Assembly (NCBI GenBank): GCA_022573655.1
Contig: JACZTO010000006.1
Location: forward strand, 34,396-68,614
DNA: 34,219 nucleotides
Direction: 5' to 3'
Origin: Pseudomonadota bacterium
GTDB taxonomy: Bacteria > Pseudomonadota > Gammaproteobacteria > Steroidobacterales > Woeseiaceae
Below the pieces are notes generated by a model, which was not told where the DNA came from, did not search any database, and saw nothing but the letters and a program-made list of their open reading frames with translations. Made by a program: the position numbers and the translations under genes. This document shows positions 10,060 through 18,363 of the stretch, piece by piece; positions within the stretch are counted from its first letter, which is position 1; each line of letters starts with the position of its first letter.

Positions 10060-11433
10060 TCACCACTCTCGGACTTTGATGCTGCGGAAGCTCACGGCGT
10101 TGCCATGGTCCTGCAACAGGATGCGACCGTCCGGCCACTGGCAGAAGCCGTCCCAGTCCTTGTACTTGCTGTAGGCGACCAGCGCACGAAACGTTTGGCT
10201 GCTTCGATCGAACTCGACGACTTTCTCGTTGTTCAGCCAATGCTCGACGTGCCCGTTGTCCGAGACGACCCGGCCCTGGTTCCACTGCCCGATGCCCTTG
10301 AACTGCTTGGCGCGCCCCTCGGTCTGGAGATTTTCCGCCGTGATCAGGTCATACAACGAACCCAGCGTCCGATTGCCGTTCACGCCTAGCTTGGCATCCG
10401 GGTGCACCGCGTCGTCAAGAATCTGGAATTCACAGCCGATTGCGGAACCCGGTCCCGTGTTCAGGTCCGGATCGACGAAGTATTTCACGCCGCTGTTCGC
10501 ACCCTCGGAAATGAGGAATTCGAATTGCAATTCGAAATTGTTGAAGCTGTCCAGGGTCACAATATCGCCCGGGCCCGTGGATTCGCGACCATCGGTCTCA
10601 TCGACCGACAGGACACCGTCTTCCATGTTCCAGCCCTCGGGGGGGAAATGATCCAGATTGGCACCACGCCAACCTGCGGATGTCTTGCCGTCCCACAACA
10701 GCCGCCAGCCGTGCCGTTTCTCGAGGTCCGTCAAGCGGTTCTGGAGATAACTGATTGGCACGACTTCCGGGTCGCGAGGCATGCGGTTGGCCTCAAGATC
10801 GTCGGTCAGGATTCGCAGATTGCGCCAGCGCACGCTGCGGCCGGCCAATTCGGGGTCCTTGATACTGTGCACCTGTAGACCGATGAAGCCTTTGGCCGTC
10901 ATATTGTCGATCATGTCCGCCGTCTGTATGCCGTTCACCCAGACCCGGAACGAGTCGCCGATGGCCTCGACACGGAACCGGTTCCAGTCACCGTTCCTGA
11001 ATGCATCACGGCCCTTCTCGTTGCGTGACAAGGGATACATCCATTTGCGGCGCTTCTCGTCATAGAGACCGCCGCTGAAGCGGCGATGCGTCGGATCGAC
11101 CTCTACTTGATATCCCTGCACAATCCCTTTGACCCCGATGTTACTGCGGATCTGCACGCCCGAGTTCATCGGCGCGTCCAGGCGCGTTTCGTATTCCAGG
11201 ATGAAATCGGAGTACTGCTTCTTTGTCACCAGAAAGGTGTTGGGCGAATCCGCGACGGTGTAGCCAACGATCTCGCCGCCGTGAACTTCGTATCGGGCAG
11301 TGCCTCCGACTTGTTCCCAGCCAGCCAGGTCAGAACCGCTGATCAGGGTCTGCCACTCTGCAGCCTGTATTGGTCCTGCCAGCAGACCGGCCATACAAAT
11401 GGTGACGAACTGAATTTGAGCATTGTTTTTCAT
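10060..11433 (-). CDS. Exported protein with two DUF1080 (3-keto-disaccharide hydrolase-type) domains
   Basis: DUF1080 domains have a concanavalin-like beta-sandwich fold, and some members hydrolyse 3-keto-glycosides made by Gfo/Idh/MocA enzymes. Two copies are visible. The first runs from about WQTLISGSDLAGWEQVGG to LRILTDD, and the second from WRLLWDGKTSAGWRG to the conserved ending QDHGNAVSFRSIKVREW. Both contain the NSGVQIRS / NSGVKYFV type segment and the strand around YQVEVD or CEFQILDD. The start at 11433 (ATG, MKNNAQIQFVTICMAG) gives a Sec signal peptide cleaved near IQA|AEW; a GTG at 11454 is possible but has no ribosome site. It is the first gene of operon A, 154 bp from the palindromic operator. 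Family is secure; catalytic role is inferred from context. Confidence 0.9.
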   Translation of the reverse strand: MKNNAQIQFVTICMAGLLAGPIQAAEWQTLISGSDLAGWEQVGGTARYEVHGGEIVGYTVADSPNTFLVTKKQYSDFILEYETRLDAPMNSGVQIRSNIGVKGIVQGYQVEVDPTHRRFSGGLYDEKRRKWMYPLSRNEKGRDAFRNGDWNRFRVEAIGDSFRVWVNGIQTADMIDNMTAKGFIGLQVHSIKDPELAGRSVRWRNLRILTDDLEANRMPRDPEVVPISYLQNRLTDLEKRHGWRLLWDGKTSAGWRGANLDHFPPEGWNMEDGVLSVDETDGRESTGPGDIVTLDSFNNFELQFEFLISEGANSGVKYFVDPDLNTGPGSAIGCEFQILDDAVHPDAKLGVNGNRTLGSLYDLITAENLQTEGRAKQFKGIGQWNQGRVVSDNGHVEHWLNNEKVVEFDRSSQTFRALVAYSKYKDWDGFCQWPDGRILLQDHGNAVSFRSIKVREW

Positions 11434-11559
11434 GAATTGGGTTCGCGGCAACACGCCGTGGCCTCCAGGTCAGGGGATGAAATTATTTCGATCGGGCTCA
11501 ATGTGTCGCGTCACAGCATGATTTGAACAGGGCTTGAACCGCATCGAAACCAGAAAAAG

Positions 11560-11588
11560 TTGTCGCCAATGGCTTTAATCAATATAAT
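11560..11588 (+). promoter_or_regulatory. Sigma70-like promoter for operon B (SDR, sulfatase, CE15)
   Basis: A -35 box TTGTCG (4 of 6 consensus bases) at 11560-11565, a 17-bp spacer, and a perfect -10 box TATAAT at 11583-11588. The predicted start point near 11595 falls within the palindromic operator. The leader to the TTG start codon at 11697 would be about 100 bases. Confidence 0.65.
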
Positions 11589-11602
11589 GCTACCGGTAGC
11601 AT
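11587..11602. promoter_or_regulatory. Perfect 16-bp palindromic LacI-family operator
   Basis: The sequence ATGCTACCGGTAGCAT is a perfect inverted repeat with a central CG. It fits the LacI-family pattern TGNTANCGNTANCA at every defined position and resembles the E. coli gluconate/idonate operator type. It sits between operon A and operon B, just downstream of the -10 boxes of both candidate promoters and over both predicted start points. The regulator encoded at 20668-21756 is the obvious candidate to bind it. Confidence 0.8.
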
Positions 11603-11603
11603 C

Positions 11604-11632
11604 ATAATAGCAAAATGCATCCCCGATGCCAA
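11604..11632 (-). promoter_or_regulatory. Sigma70-like promoter for operon A (DUF1080 to IorB)
   Basis: Read on the minus strand there is a -35 box TTGGCA (5 of 6) at 11632-11627, a 17-bp spacer, and a -10 box TATTAT (5 of 6) at 11609-11604. The predicted start near 11597 is again inside the 16-bp operator. The leader to the DUF1080 start codon at 11433 would be about 165 bases. Confidence 0.65.
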
Positions 11633-11696
11633 CAAATTGCTATGAAAGACTCGAAAGGAACATTTCATTTTTGAATCATCCAGTGGAGTTAGCAAA

Positions 11697-12668
11697 TTGA
11701 TCCGATTTCTGATGCTCGCCTTTGTAACAGTTGTCTGTGCTCCGACATTTTTCCCACTTGTAGTGCTCGCTGACGATGGCGCCGCGCAGAAAGCGGTATT
11801 GGTCACCGGCGCGAGTTCTGGAATAGGGCTCAAAATCACCGAGAAATTGGCCAGCAACGGTTTTCACGTTTACGCAGGCGCGAGAAAAGCCGCTGATCTG
11901 GAGCGCTTGGACGCGATGGAAAATGTCAGTTCGATCCGGCTGGACGTAACCGTGCAGGAAGAAATCGATGCGGCGGTTGAATTCGTCAAGGATCAGGGCC
12001 GAGGACTTTTCGGTGTCGTGAACAATGCAGGCGTCGGTTCGATTTCCTCCCTGGCTACGGGTCCGGAATCGGACATGGATTTCATATTCGGGGTAAACGT
12101 GTACGGCCCGTACAGGATCAACAAGGCGTTCCTGCCTTTTCTCGACGAAAGTGATGGGCGTACAACGACTATAGGATCCGTTTCAGGATTCATTGCCAGA
12201 AAGGCCGGTATCTACAGCATGAGTAAGTTTGCGGTCGAGGCCTACACCGACTCGCTGGCTCTCGAAATTGACGGGAACGGAGTCCACGTCAGCATCGTTG
12301 AACCCGGCACTTTCAAGTCCGGTTTTGCCGTCAGCCAGGCGGCGCGTGCTCTCGCCGCGGCTGATAAAGGCGATATCGAATTAACGGCTGAAGAAAGGAC
12401 GCGATACGAGGGTGTCAGAGTCAGGAACGCCACTCGCAAGGAACCCGACGAGGTTGCCGATGCGGTTCTTGATCTGATGACTGCTGAGAATCCCAAACGC
12501 CGTTACATGGTCACGCCCAACGAACGGCAGGCGCAGGCAGCGATAACGGCTGCGATGCGCCGGCTTGTGCAACTCAACCACGATCAACCCTACAATTATG
12601 ATCGTGAAGGTCTGATTGCTGTACTTGATGAATTACTGGCAGAGATCAGCAACGATACAGGCGATTGA
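11697..12668 (+). CDS. SDR-family NAD(P)-dependent oxidoreductase with N-terminal signal sequence
   Basis: This is a classical short-chain dehydrogenase/reductase. The cofactor motif TGASSGIG starts at residue 37, followed by NNAG, a catalytic serine in TTIGSVSG, and YSMSK with Tyr173 and Lys177. Translation starts at a TTG with GGAG 8 bases upstream; no in-frame ATG offers a better site. The first 25 residues (MIRFLMLAFVTVVCAPTFFP then LVVLA|DD) form a convincing Sec signal or membrane anchor, which is unusual because SDRs normally use cytoplasmic nucleotide. It is the first gene of operon B, 95 bp from the operator. The reaction could be oxidation or reduction of a sugar or an aglycone; the sequence does not decide. 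Its stop is only 3 bases from the next start codon. Confidence 0.88.
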   Translation: MIRFLMLAFVTVVCAPTFFPLVVLADDGAAQKAVLVTGASSGIGLKITEKLASNGFHVYAGARKAADLERLDAMENVSSIRLDVTVQEEIDAAVEFVKDQGRGLFGVVNNAGVGSISSLATGPESDMDFIFGVNVYGPYRINKAFLPFLDESDGRTTTIGSVSGFIARKAGIYSMSKFAVEAYTDSLALEIDGNGVHVSIVEPGTFKSGFAVSQAARALAAADKGDIELTAEERTRYEGVRVRNATRKEPDEVADAVLDLMTAENPKRRYMVTPNERQAQAAITAAMRRLVQLNHDQPYNYDREGLIAVLDELLAEISNDTGD

Positions 12669-12671
12669 TTT

Positions 12672-14137
12672 ATGGTTTTAAATATAGCCATCAAACTTTT
12701 TTTTCTTTACCTGGTTTTTAGCGGCTCGGCTCACTGTGCAGAAAAACCCAATATCGTTTTTATTTTTGCGGATGATCAGTCATGGCCACATGCCAATGCT
12801 TATGGGGACGTATCTGTTAAGACACCGTCTTTTGACAAGATTGCCGAAAAAGGGGTCCTCTTTAACCATGCCTTTGTGGGTGCACCCAGTTGTTCACCCT
12901 CTCGGGCTGTGGTACTCACGGGGCGAAATCATTGGGAATTGGAATCGGCTTCTAATCTTTTCGGGGTCTTTCCTGACAGTCTGCTGACTTATACCCGGCT
13001 TTTGCTCGAAAACGGTTACCAGCTTGGTAACAGCGGCAAGGGTTATAAACCTGGGCGTTCTGATGTTACCTGGGCCGACAGCCCCGTGGGCAATGGAGGC
13101 GGGGATTTCCCCTCGTTTTTTAAGAGTCGCGACAAAAAAAACCATTTGCCTACTGGATGGGCAGCAGCAACCCCCACCGTCCTTATGAGAAAGGTTCAGG
13201 TGAGCAAGCAGGAATTGATCCTTCCAAAATAGAACTGCCACCTTACTTGCCCGATTCACCGGAAGTGCGCAGTGATGTTGCTGACTATTACCTGGAGATA
13301 CAGAATTTCGACGACGAGGTCAGAGAAATCTATGAAACACTTGAAAGCGGGGGCGTACTTGATAACACCCTGATCGTTGTTACCAGTGATAACGGGATGC
13401 CCTTTCCCCGGGCCAAGACAAATCTATATGACGGCGGTGTCCATGTACCCATGGTTATCATGTGGCCCGCAAAAATCCCCCCAAGAAGAGTGCTGGATGA
13501 TTTTGTGAACACCGCCGATCTTGCTCCCACCTTTTTGGAAGCAGCCGGGATAGCTATACCTGGCAGCATGACAGGCAAAAGTCTGCTTACAATTCTCAAG
13601 TCCAGTGAACAAGGGCTGGTAAACCCGGCTTTCACCCGGGTGTACCTGGGTCGTGAACGTCACACCGGCGCCCGGGATGAAAACTACGGCTACCCCATAC
13701 GGGCACTGCGCAACAAGAACTACCTATATCTATGGAACATTTATCCTGACCGATGGCCCGCAGGCAACCCCAATGGATATGCAGATATTGATGGCGGCCC
13801 TACAAAAACCTGGCTGCTTGCCAACCCAAGCCCCACAGACAAAGATTATTTTCAACTGTCAATGGGAATCCGCCCGGAACACGAACTTTACGACCTGCGC
13901 AGAGACCCGGGCCAGGTAAAAAATGCAGCCTACAACCCAAGCTATGAATCCATTCGTAACAACATGCGACAGGAACTTGAGAAATACCTCACTGAAACCG
14001 GTGACCTGCACATGAGCGGCAACGGGATGGCCTACGAAGCCTTTCCTACTTCCCTGGATTTAGATGACGGCATTTCTTACACCAAGCCAACAGAGGCTTA
14101 TATTGATGAGCTGCCGGGTGGTCCCATTAGCCATTAG
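12672..14137 (+). pseudogene. Sulfatase (S1 family, Cys-type), split by a -1 shift in an A8 run
   Basis: This gene for an exported sulfatase would remove sulfate esters from sugars. Frame 1 (12672-13232) holds the signal peptide (ending near SAHC|AE), the metal-binding Asp34-Asp35 (FADDQ), and the formylglycine motif CSPSR with Cys74 and Arg78. Frame 2 (open from before 13157 to 14137) holds PFAYWMGSSNPHRPY, VTSDNGMPF and the C-terminal domain. The frames join at the A run 13134-13141. One missing A, or a ribosomal slip at A AAA AAC (13136-13142), gives continuous ...DKK-K-PFAYW... of about 488 residues, a normal size. The fold resembles heparan N-sulfatase-like members. The start has no clear ribosome site and lies 3 bases after the SDR stop. 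The region is AT-richer than its surroundings. It could be a true pseudogene, a sequencing error, or recoded. Confidence 0.85.
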
Positions 14138-14153
14138 CTTAGCTAAAAGGATT

Positions 14154-15497
14154 ATGACGATGTTCTCAAACAATAAAATTCTATTTTTAATTGTAATTGC
14201 CCTGTGGAGCACCACCATAACGGCTCAAGGCCCAGCGTATGATTTCCCTTCCTTCGACGATCTAATTGCCAAAAGGGGTTTGAATGATCCTTTCATGATG
14301 GTTGATGGACGCAGAGTGAAAACCCTGGAGGACTGGGAAAAACAACGAATGTATATCAAGGATATGCTGCTTTATTATCAGTACGGTTATTATCCCCCGG
14401 CCCCCAAAAACCTAAAAGTTGAGATAAAAAGTTCAAAGACAATACTCAACGGAAGGGCTACGGAAACACAGCTGGTTCTTTCTATGGGACCAAATCACTC
14501 AATAACCATGAGGGTAGATTTATCTGTCCCGCTCAAAGGGAGTGGACCTTTTCCGGTTGTGATAACCGGTGACAGGGGATGGGGCCGGACCGAGGGCCTG
14601 GAAGTGGCCACTGACAGGGGATACATAGTTGCTGATTTTTACCGAACCGATTTGGATCCGGATAATGACGACCGGACAAACGGCGTGCATCCCCACTATC
14701 CGGAATATGACTGGGCCACATTATCTGTCTGGGCCTGGGGGTATTACAGAGTCGTGGATTATCTCATGACTTTGGGAGATGTGGACAAGGATAAAATTGT
14801 GGTTACCGGCCATTCCCGCGGAGGCAAAACTGCATTGCTGGCCGGTGCCATGGATCGTCGGATTGCCATAACTGTACCCGCTGGATCCGGTGCGGGAGGA
14901 TGCGGATCCCTAAAATACTTGGAGGGTGGCGCTCAGAAATTGATGCATATAATGCGGGACGATAAATACGATTACTGGTTCCAACCCAAATTTGACGATT
15001 TTGCAAGGAGAGTGAACCGGCTGCCATTTGACCAGCATTTTCTTAAGGCCTTGGTAGCTCCCCGTCCTTTGCTTTGTACGGATGGTCTGCAGGATGAGTG
15101 GGCCAATCCCTGGGGGGCTCAGCAAACTACAGAAGCTGCGCGGGAGGTATATAAATTTTTTGGAGTCCCGGACAAGATAGGTAATTTCTACCAACAGGGA
15201 GGCCATCATCATAATGTAGAGAGTTGGGAGGCATTGCTGGATTTCTCGGATCACAATTTTTTTGGAAAGGCATTGCCGAGTGATTTCTACAAAGAAAATT
15301 TTGACAGAGTAGACAGCCTGATTAACGGGATGTCGCCGGTTCCGCTTGTTTGGGGATGTATGGATTCAACCTATAAGGAATTTAATCCGCTAGTCACTGC
15401 GAACCTTCCGGGTTCCTGCGTAGTGTCCTGTCCGACCGACCTATCCGGGGAAGAACACTCGAGCGCTCGGAGTGACAAGAATTGCTACAGTAATTAA
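14154..15497 (+). CDS. CE15-like glucuronoyl methylesterase, exported
   Basis: This alpha/beta-hydrolase is of the carbohydrate esterase 15 type, which cleaves esters of (4-O-methyl)glucuronic acid side chains. The nucleophile motif GHSRGGKTAL places Ser221. RTNGVHPHYPEYDWATLSVWAWG, VAPRPLLCTDGLQDEWANP and GGHHHNVESW (likely catalytic His) match the family. The start at 14154 follows AAAAGG; an ATG at 14160 is an alternative. The signal peptide ends near ITAQ|GP. The coding region is AT-rich: the 60 bases from 14161 contain only 19 G or C. The last 35-40 residues, after SPVPLVWG, are rich in Cys and Ser and do not look like a CE15 ending, suggesting the ORF runs into unrelated DNA at a junction. 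It follows the split sulfatase by 16 bp and should be co-transcribed. Confidence 0.85.
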   Translation: MTMFSNNKILFLIVIALWSTTITAQGPAYDFPSFDDLIAKRGLNDPFMMVDGRRVKTLEDWEKQRMYIKDMLLYYQYGYYPPAPKNLKVEIKSSKTILNGRATETQLVLSMGPNHSITMRVDLSVPLKGSGPFPVVITGDRGWGRTEGLEVATDRGYIVADFYRTDLDPDNDDRTNGVHPHYPEYDWATLSVWAWGYYRVVDYLMTLGDVDKDKIVVTGHSRGGKTALLAGAMDRRIAITVPAGSGAGGCGSLKYLEGGAQKLMHIMRDDKYDYWFQPKFDDFARRVNRLPFDQHFLKALVAPRPLLCTDGLQDEWANPWGAQQTTEAAREVYKFFGVPDKIGNFYQQGGHHHNVESWEALLDFSDHNFFGKALPSDFYKENFDRVDSLINGMSPVPLVWGCMDSTYKEFNPLVTANLPGSCVVSCPTDLSGEEHSSARSDKNCYSN

Positions 15498-15538
15498 AGT
15501 AAATTTTGATAAAAGACTTCTCTTAAAATTCTACAAAT

Positions 15539-17227
15539 TCAATTAGCCATCGAGAGGTATTTGGAATCGGGCTGCTCTTTGGCCAGCCAGTCTTCGATCT
15601 TGGTCACAATGTGCGGATAGTCTTCGGTGACACTCGTCTCTTCATTGTGCTGATTTTGAAAGGCCAGATTGAACAACAGCATGGGTGAACCGTCAGCCGG
15701 GACGACCGCTTTGAAATTGTGGTAGCGAACGAAATACTCCCACTGTGGTTCTTTCGGTAAGTACTGGTGTAGTTGCTCCTGTACCTCGGCGTACTTTTGA
15801 TCATTGGCCAAATTGACGAACTCGTCCGGATCTCGCTGAAGATCGTATAACTCTGCGCCTCCATCGAAATAGTGAATGTACTGCCAGCGAGGCGTGCTAA
15901 TAGTGTGATTTCCTCGGCCAAAAGTTGTGTGTGTATAAGTCTGCCATTCCTGATCGGGATTTCTTATCAAAGGCAAAAGGCTGTTTCCCTCCCACTCTTT
16001 TTTGATCGGTATCTTCGTCATGTCCGCGATGGTCGGGGCGAGATCCAGCAGATTGACCATGCGAGCGCTCGTACTATGCGGTTCAAAACCCTCAGGCAAT
16101 TGATTCTTAGGCGGAACAATGACCATCGGTATTCGAGTCGACCTGTACCAGCCGGTCGCTTTGCCCCAATGTTCTTTTTCCCCCAGGTGCCAACCGTGAT
16201 CCGACCACAATACGACCAGCGTATTGTCGGCGTAGTCGCTCATTTTCAGCGCCGTCATGATATTGCCGACCAGTTCATCCACATAAGAAATGGCCGCGAG
16301 ATAGGAAGAAACGGCATTTTCCCATTCCCCGTATTGTTCGACACTCTTATGCAAGCCAGAAGTAACGGCGACTTTCGTATATTCCTTGCCTGCACGTGGC
16401 AAATCGCTCAGATCGTCCGGAAGCGTTTGTGGCAGGACGACCGATTCCGGGGGGTACAGATCGTGAAAGCGTTTCGGGTTGAATAAAGGTTGATGAGGGC
16501 GGTGAAAACCAACGGCCAGGAAAAAAGGCTTTTCCTGTTCTTGCTGAAGCTTATCGATCGCCCAATTGGCCGTTTTGGTATCGGAAAACATCTCATCGGG
16601 AAGGTCCACTGGCCCCCAATCGAACGTATTGGTGCTTCTCCAATGCCGGTCGGCGGGAAAACCATTGAGGGGAAGCCGGAACTCTTTTCCATTCTTGACC
16701 ACCAGGTTGAACGGCTTTTGCGCCTCAATATCCAACTCTTCTCTTGTAAACGGTGCTGAGGAACTGCCTGCCTCCCCATACTCGTCGAAAGCATCTATGG
16801 GAATTCTTGATGCCCCAGCATGAAATATTTTCCCAGCGCCCATGACGTGATAACCGTTTTGGCGAAAATATTCCGGCATGCTAATCAGATGAGGCACATC
16901 TTCTCGGTAGTTAATGGCATTGGTGTAAATACCGTTGGACGTTGGCCAAAGTCCACTCATGATCGCGGTACGGGAAGGGCCGCAGATAGGGGCCGGAGCG
17001 TGAGCGTTGGTAAAAGACACGCCCTCTGCAGCCAAGGCGTCCATATGAGGTGTTTGAACCTGCGGATGGGTGTTCAAAAACCCGGCCCAGTCGTTCATAT
17101 CGTCGATAGCGATGAACAATACATTGGGGTGCGTATCATTAGCTGGCGCCGATTGTGCATTGGCCCAGGTGGGAAGAATGGCAATCAGCACGAACGAGAA
17201 TATAACGAACAGTAATTTCTTTGACAT
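15539..17227 (-). CDS. Sulfatase, iduronate-2-sulfatase-like (S1 family, Cys-type), exported
   Basis: This intact 562-residue sulfatase has a Sec signal (cleavage near ANAQ). The metal-binding pair is Asp42-Asp43 (FIAIDDMNDW), and the formylglycine motif CGPSRTAIMSG has Cys82 and Arg86. It also has GAGKIFH, VGFHRPHQP and VVLWSDHGWHLGEKEHWGK, the pattern of S1_7 / iduronate-2-sulfatase-like enzymes. It probably desulfates a uronate or other sugar of the target polymer. The Cys needs conversion to formylglycine, but no maturing enzyme is encoded in the window. The start codon at 17227 has only a weak upstream AGG. It is the last gene of operon C and the only one of the three sulfatases with an undamaged frame. 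It faces the CE15 gene tail to tail, 41 bp apart. Confidence 0.93.
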   Translation of the reverse strand: MSKKLLFVIFSFVLIAILPTWANAQSAPANDTHPNVLFIAIDDMNDWAGFLNTHPQVQTPHMDALAAEGVSFTNAHAPAPICGPSRTAIMSGLWPTSNGIYTNAINYREDVPHLISMPEYFRQNGYHVMGAGKIFHAGASRIPIDAFDEYGEAGSSSAPFTREELDIEAQKPFNLVVKNGKEFRLPLNGFPADRHWRSTNTFDWGPVDLPDEMFSDTKTANWAIDKLQQEQEKPFFLAVGFHRPHQPLFNPKRFHDLYPPESVVLPQTLPDDLSDLPRAGKEYTKVAVTSGLHKSVEQYGEWENAVSSYLAAISYVDELVGNIMTALKMSDYADNTLVVLWSDHGWHLGEKEHWGKATGWYRSTRIPMVIVPPKNQLPEGFEPHSTSARMVNLLDLAPTIADMTKIPIKKEWEGNSLLPLIRNPDQEWQTYTHTTFGRGNHTISTPRWQYIHYFDGGAELYDLQRDPDEFVNLANDQKYAEVQEQLHQYLPKEPQWEYFVRYHNFKAVVPADGSPMLLFNLAFQNQHNEETSVTEDYPHIVTKIEDWLAKEQPDSKYLSMAN

Positions 17228-17275
17228 ATCAACAAATGACCTGCTTCATGTCCCCTAAGGTAGTTCCTGCCCAGC

Positions 17276-18307
17276 CTACATACGATTGCCGAACAGGACC
17301 AGAGCTCGCTTATCTTCTGCGAAACTGTATTCTTTCGCTGCCCTCGCCTGAGGATAGCGTATTACTGTAATAACTGTATTTGTTCCGGGAATTACGGCGT
17401 TGATTTTAGATTCCCTACCTGACATCACGTAACCGCCGTCGTTTTCAAAGAGCCACCACATCAATCCATAGCGCCCACCGTCGGACTCCCGCATTCCGTG
17501 GTATGTCCAGACTTCTTGCCTCAGCTCCGTGGAAAACACCGATTCCGGATTCAGCCAAAACTGTCCGAAGGTGTTGAGATCGCGGGCGGTGGTGTAAAGT
17601 CCCGCGCTTGCTCTTCTCCCGCTCTGTGAATAGTGGAAAAGATCTTTCTTCAGTGGCAACACCTGCTCCGTGGCCGATCCGGGATAAACATAGCCTGTTG
17701 ATTCCAGGCCCAGTGGTTCGATGATTTTTTCATTCAAAAGGGTATCCAGATCCTTGCCGCTCGCGGCTTCAAGCGTTCGCTCAAGGATCAGCATCCCGAG
17801 GCTCGAATATTTGAAACCGGTGCCGGGTGCCGTGATTATCTGGATAATGTCAAAGCTCGGCGGCAGGGATTCCGGCGTTTTGTTGCCTTCAACAGCCGTC
17901 CCTGAAGTGTGAGACAACAGATGCCGAATCGTAACGGCCCGTCGATCGAACGGTCCATCACCGTGCTCGCGGAAAGCGGGCAGGTATTTGCTGACCGAGT
18001 CATCCAGCGAAAGAAGGTCGTCTTCGCATAAGCTCAGAACCAGTGCCGAAACAAAGCTCTTGGCAATGGAGAAGACCTGCCAGCGGGAATGCTCATTCAC
18101 CACCGTGTCTAAAACGCCTTGTCCATCATAATAACGCTCGTAAATGATCTCCCCGTTCTTGCTGACCACCGCGGCAAAGGGGCTGTCTCCCAGTTGGCTG
18201 GCCGTTGTGTCCAGGTAAGTGTCGAGCTCCCTCAGTGTCTCGGCAGTGTCCGCTGTGCCCAGGGCTGGGAAAACCATCAATGAATAAAGGGCGATGAATT
18301 GTTTCAT
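17276..18307 (-). CDS. Serine hydrolase of the beta-lactamase class C / penicillin-binding-protein-like family
   Basis: This is a secreted serine hydrolase. The active-site SxxK motif is Ser80-Ile-Ala-Lys83 (QVFSIAKSFVSAL). The second motif is probably YSS in TGFKYSSLGMLILE, where the family often has YxN. RHLLSHTSG is the typical segment between them. A signal peptide covers about the first 19 residues (MKQFIALYSLMVFPALGTA). Length (343) is normal. Such proteins in carbohydrate gene clusters often turn out to be esterases rather than true beta-lactamases, so deacylation of a sugar ester is a reasonable guess. It lies 56 bp from the CE6 gene and 48 bp from the downstream sulfatase in operon C. 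No strong ribosome site is visible at 18307. Confidence 0.88.
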   Translation of the reverse strand: MKQFIALYSLMVFPALGTADTAETLRELDTYLDTTASQLGDSPFAAVVSKNGEIIYERYYDGQGVLDTVVNEHSRWQVFSIAKSFVSALVLSLCEDDLLSLDDSVSKYLPAFREHGDGPFDRRAVTIRHLLSHTSGTAVEGNKTPESLPPSFDIIQIITAPGTGFKYSSLGMLILERTLEAASGKDLDTLLNEKIIEPLGLESTGYVYPGSATEQVLPLKKDLFHYSQSGRRASAGLYTTARDLNTFGQFWLNPESVFSTELRQEVWTYHGMRESDGGRYGLMWWLFENDGGYVMSGRESKINAVIPGTNTVITVIRYPQARAAKEYSFAEDKRALVLFGNRM

Positions 18308-18363
18308 ATTCGGCGTTTGTTTCTAGCCAGTGCTTATCGTGTGTTTGAAGGTGGCCGGTCCTC

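Noticed and set aside
15506-15530. AATTTT...AAAATT repeat between the CE15 gene and the sulfatase as a terminator
   Set aside because: The stem would be only A-T pairs with mismatches and lacks a GC core, so a Rho-independent terminator is not supported.
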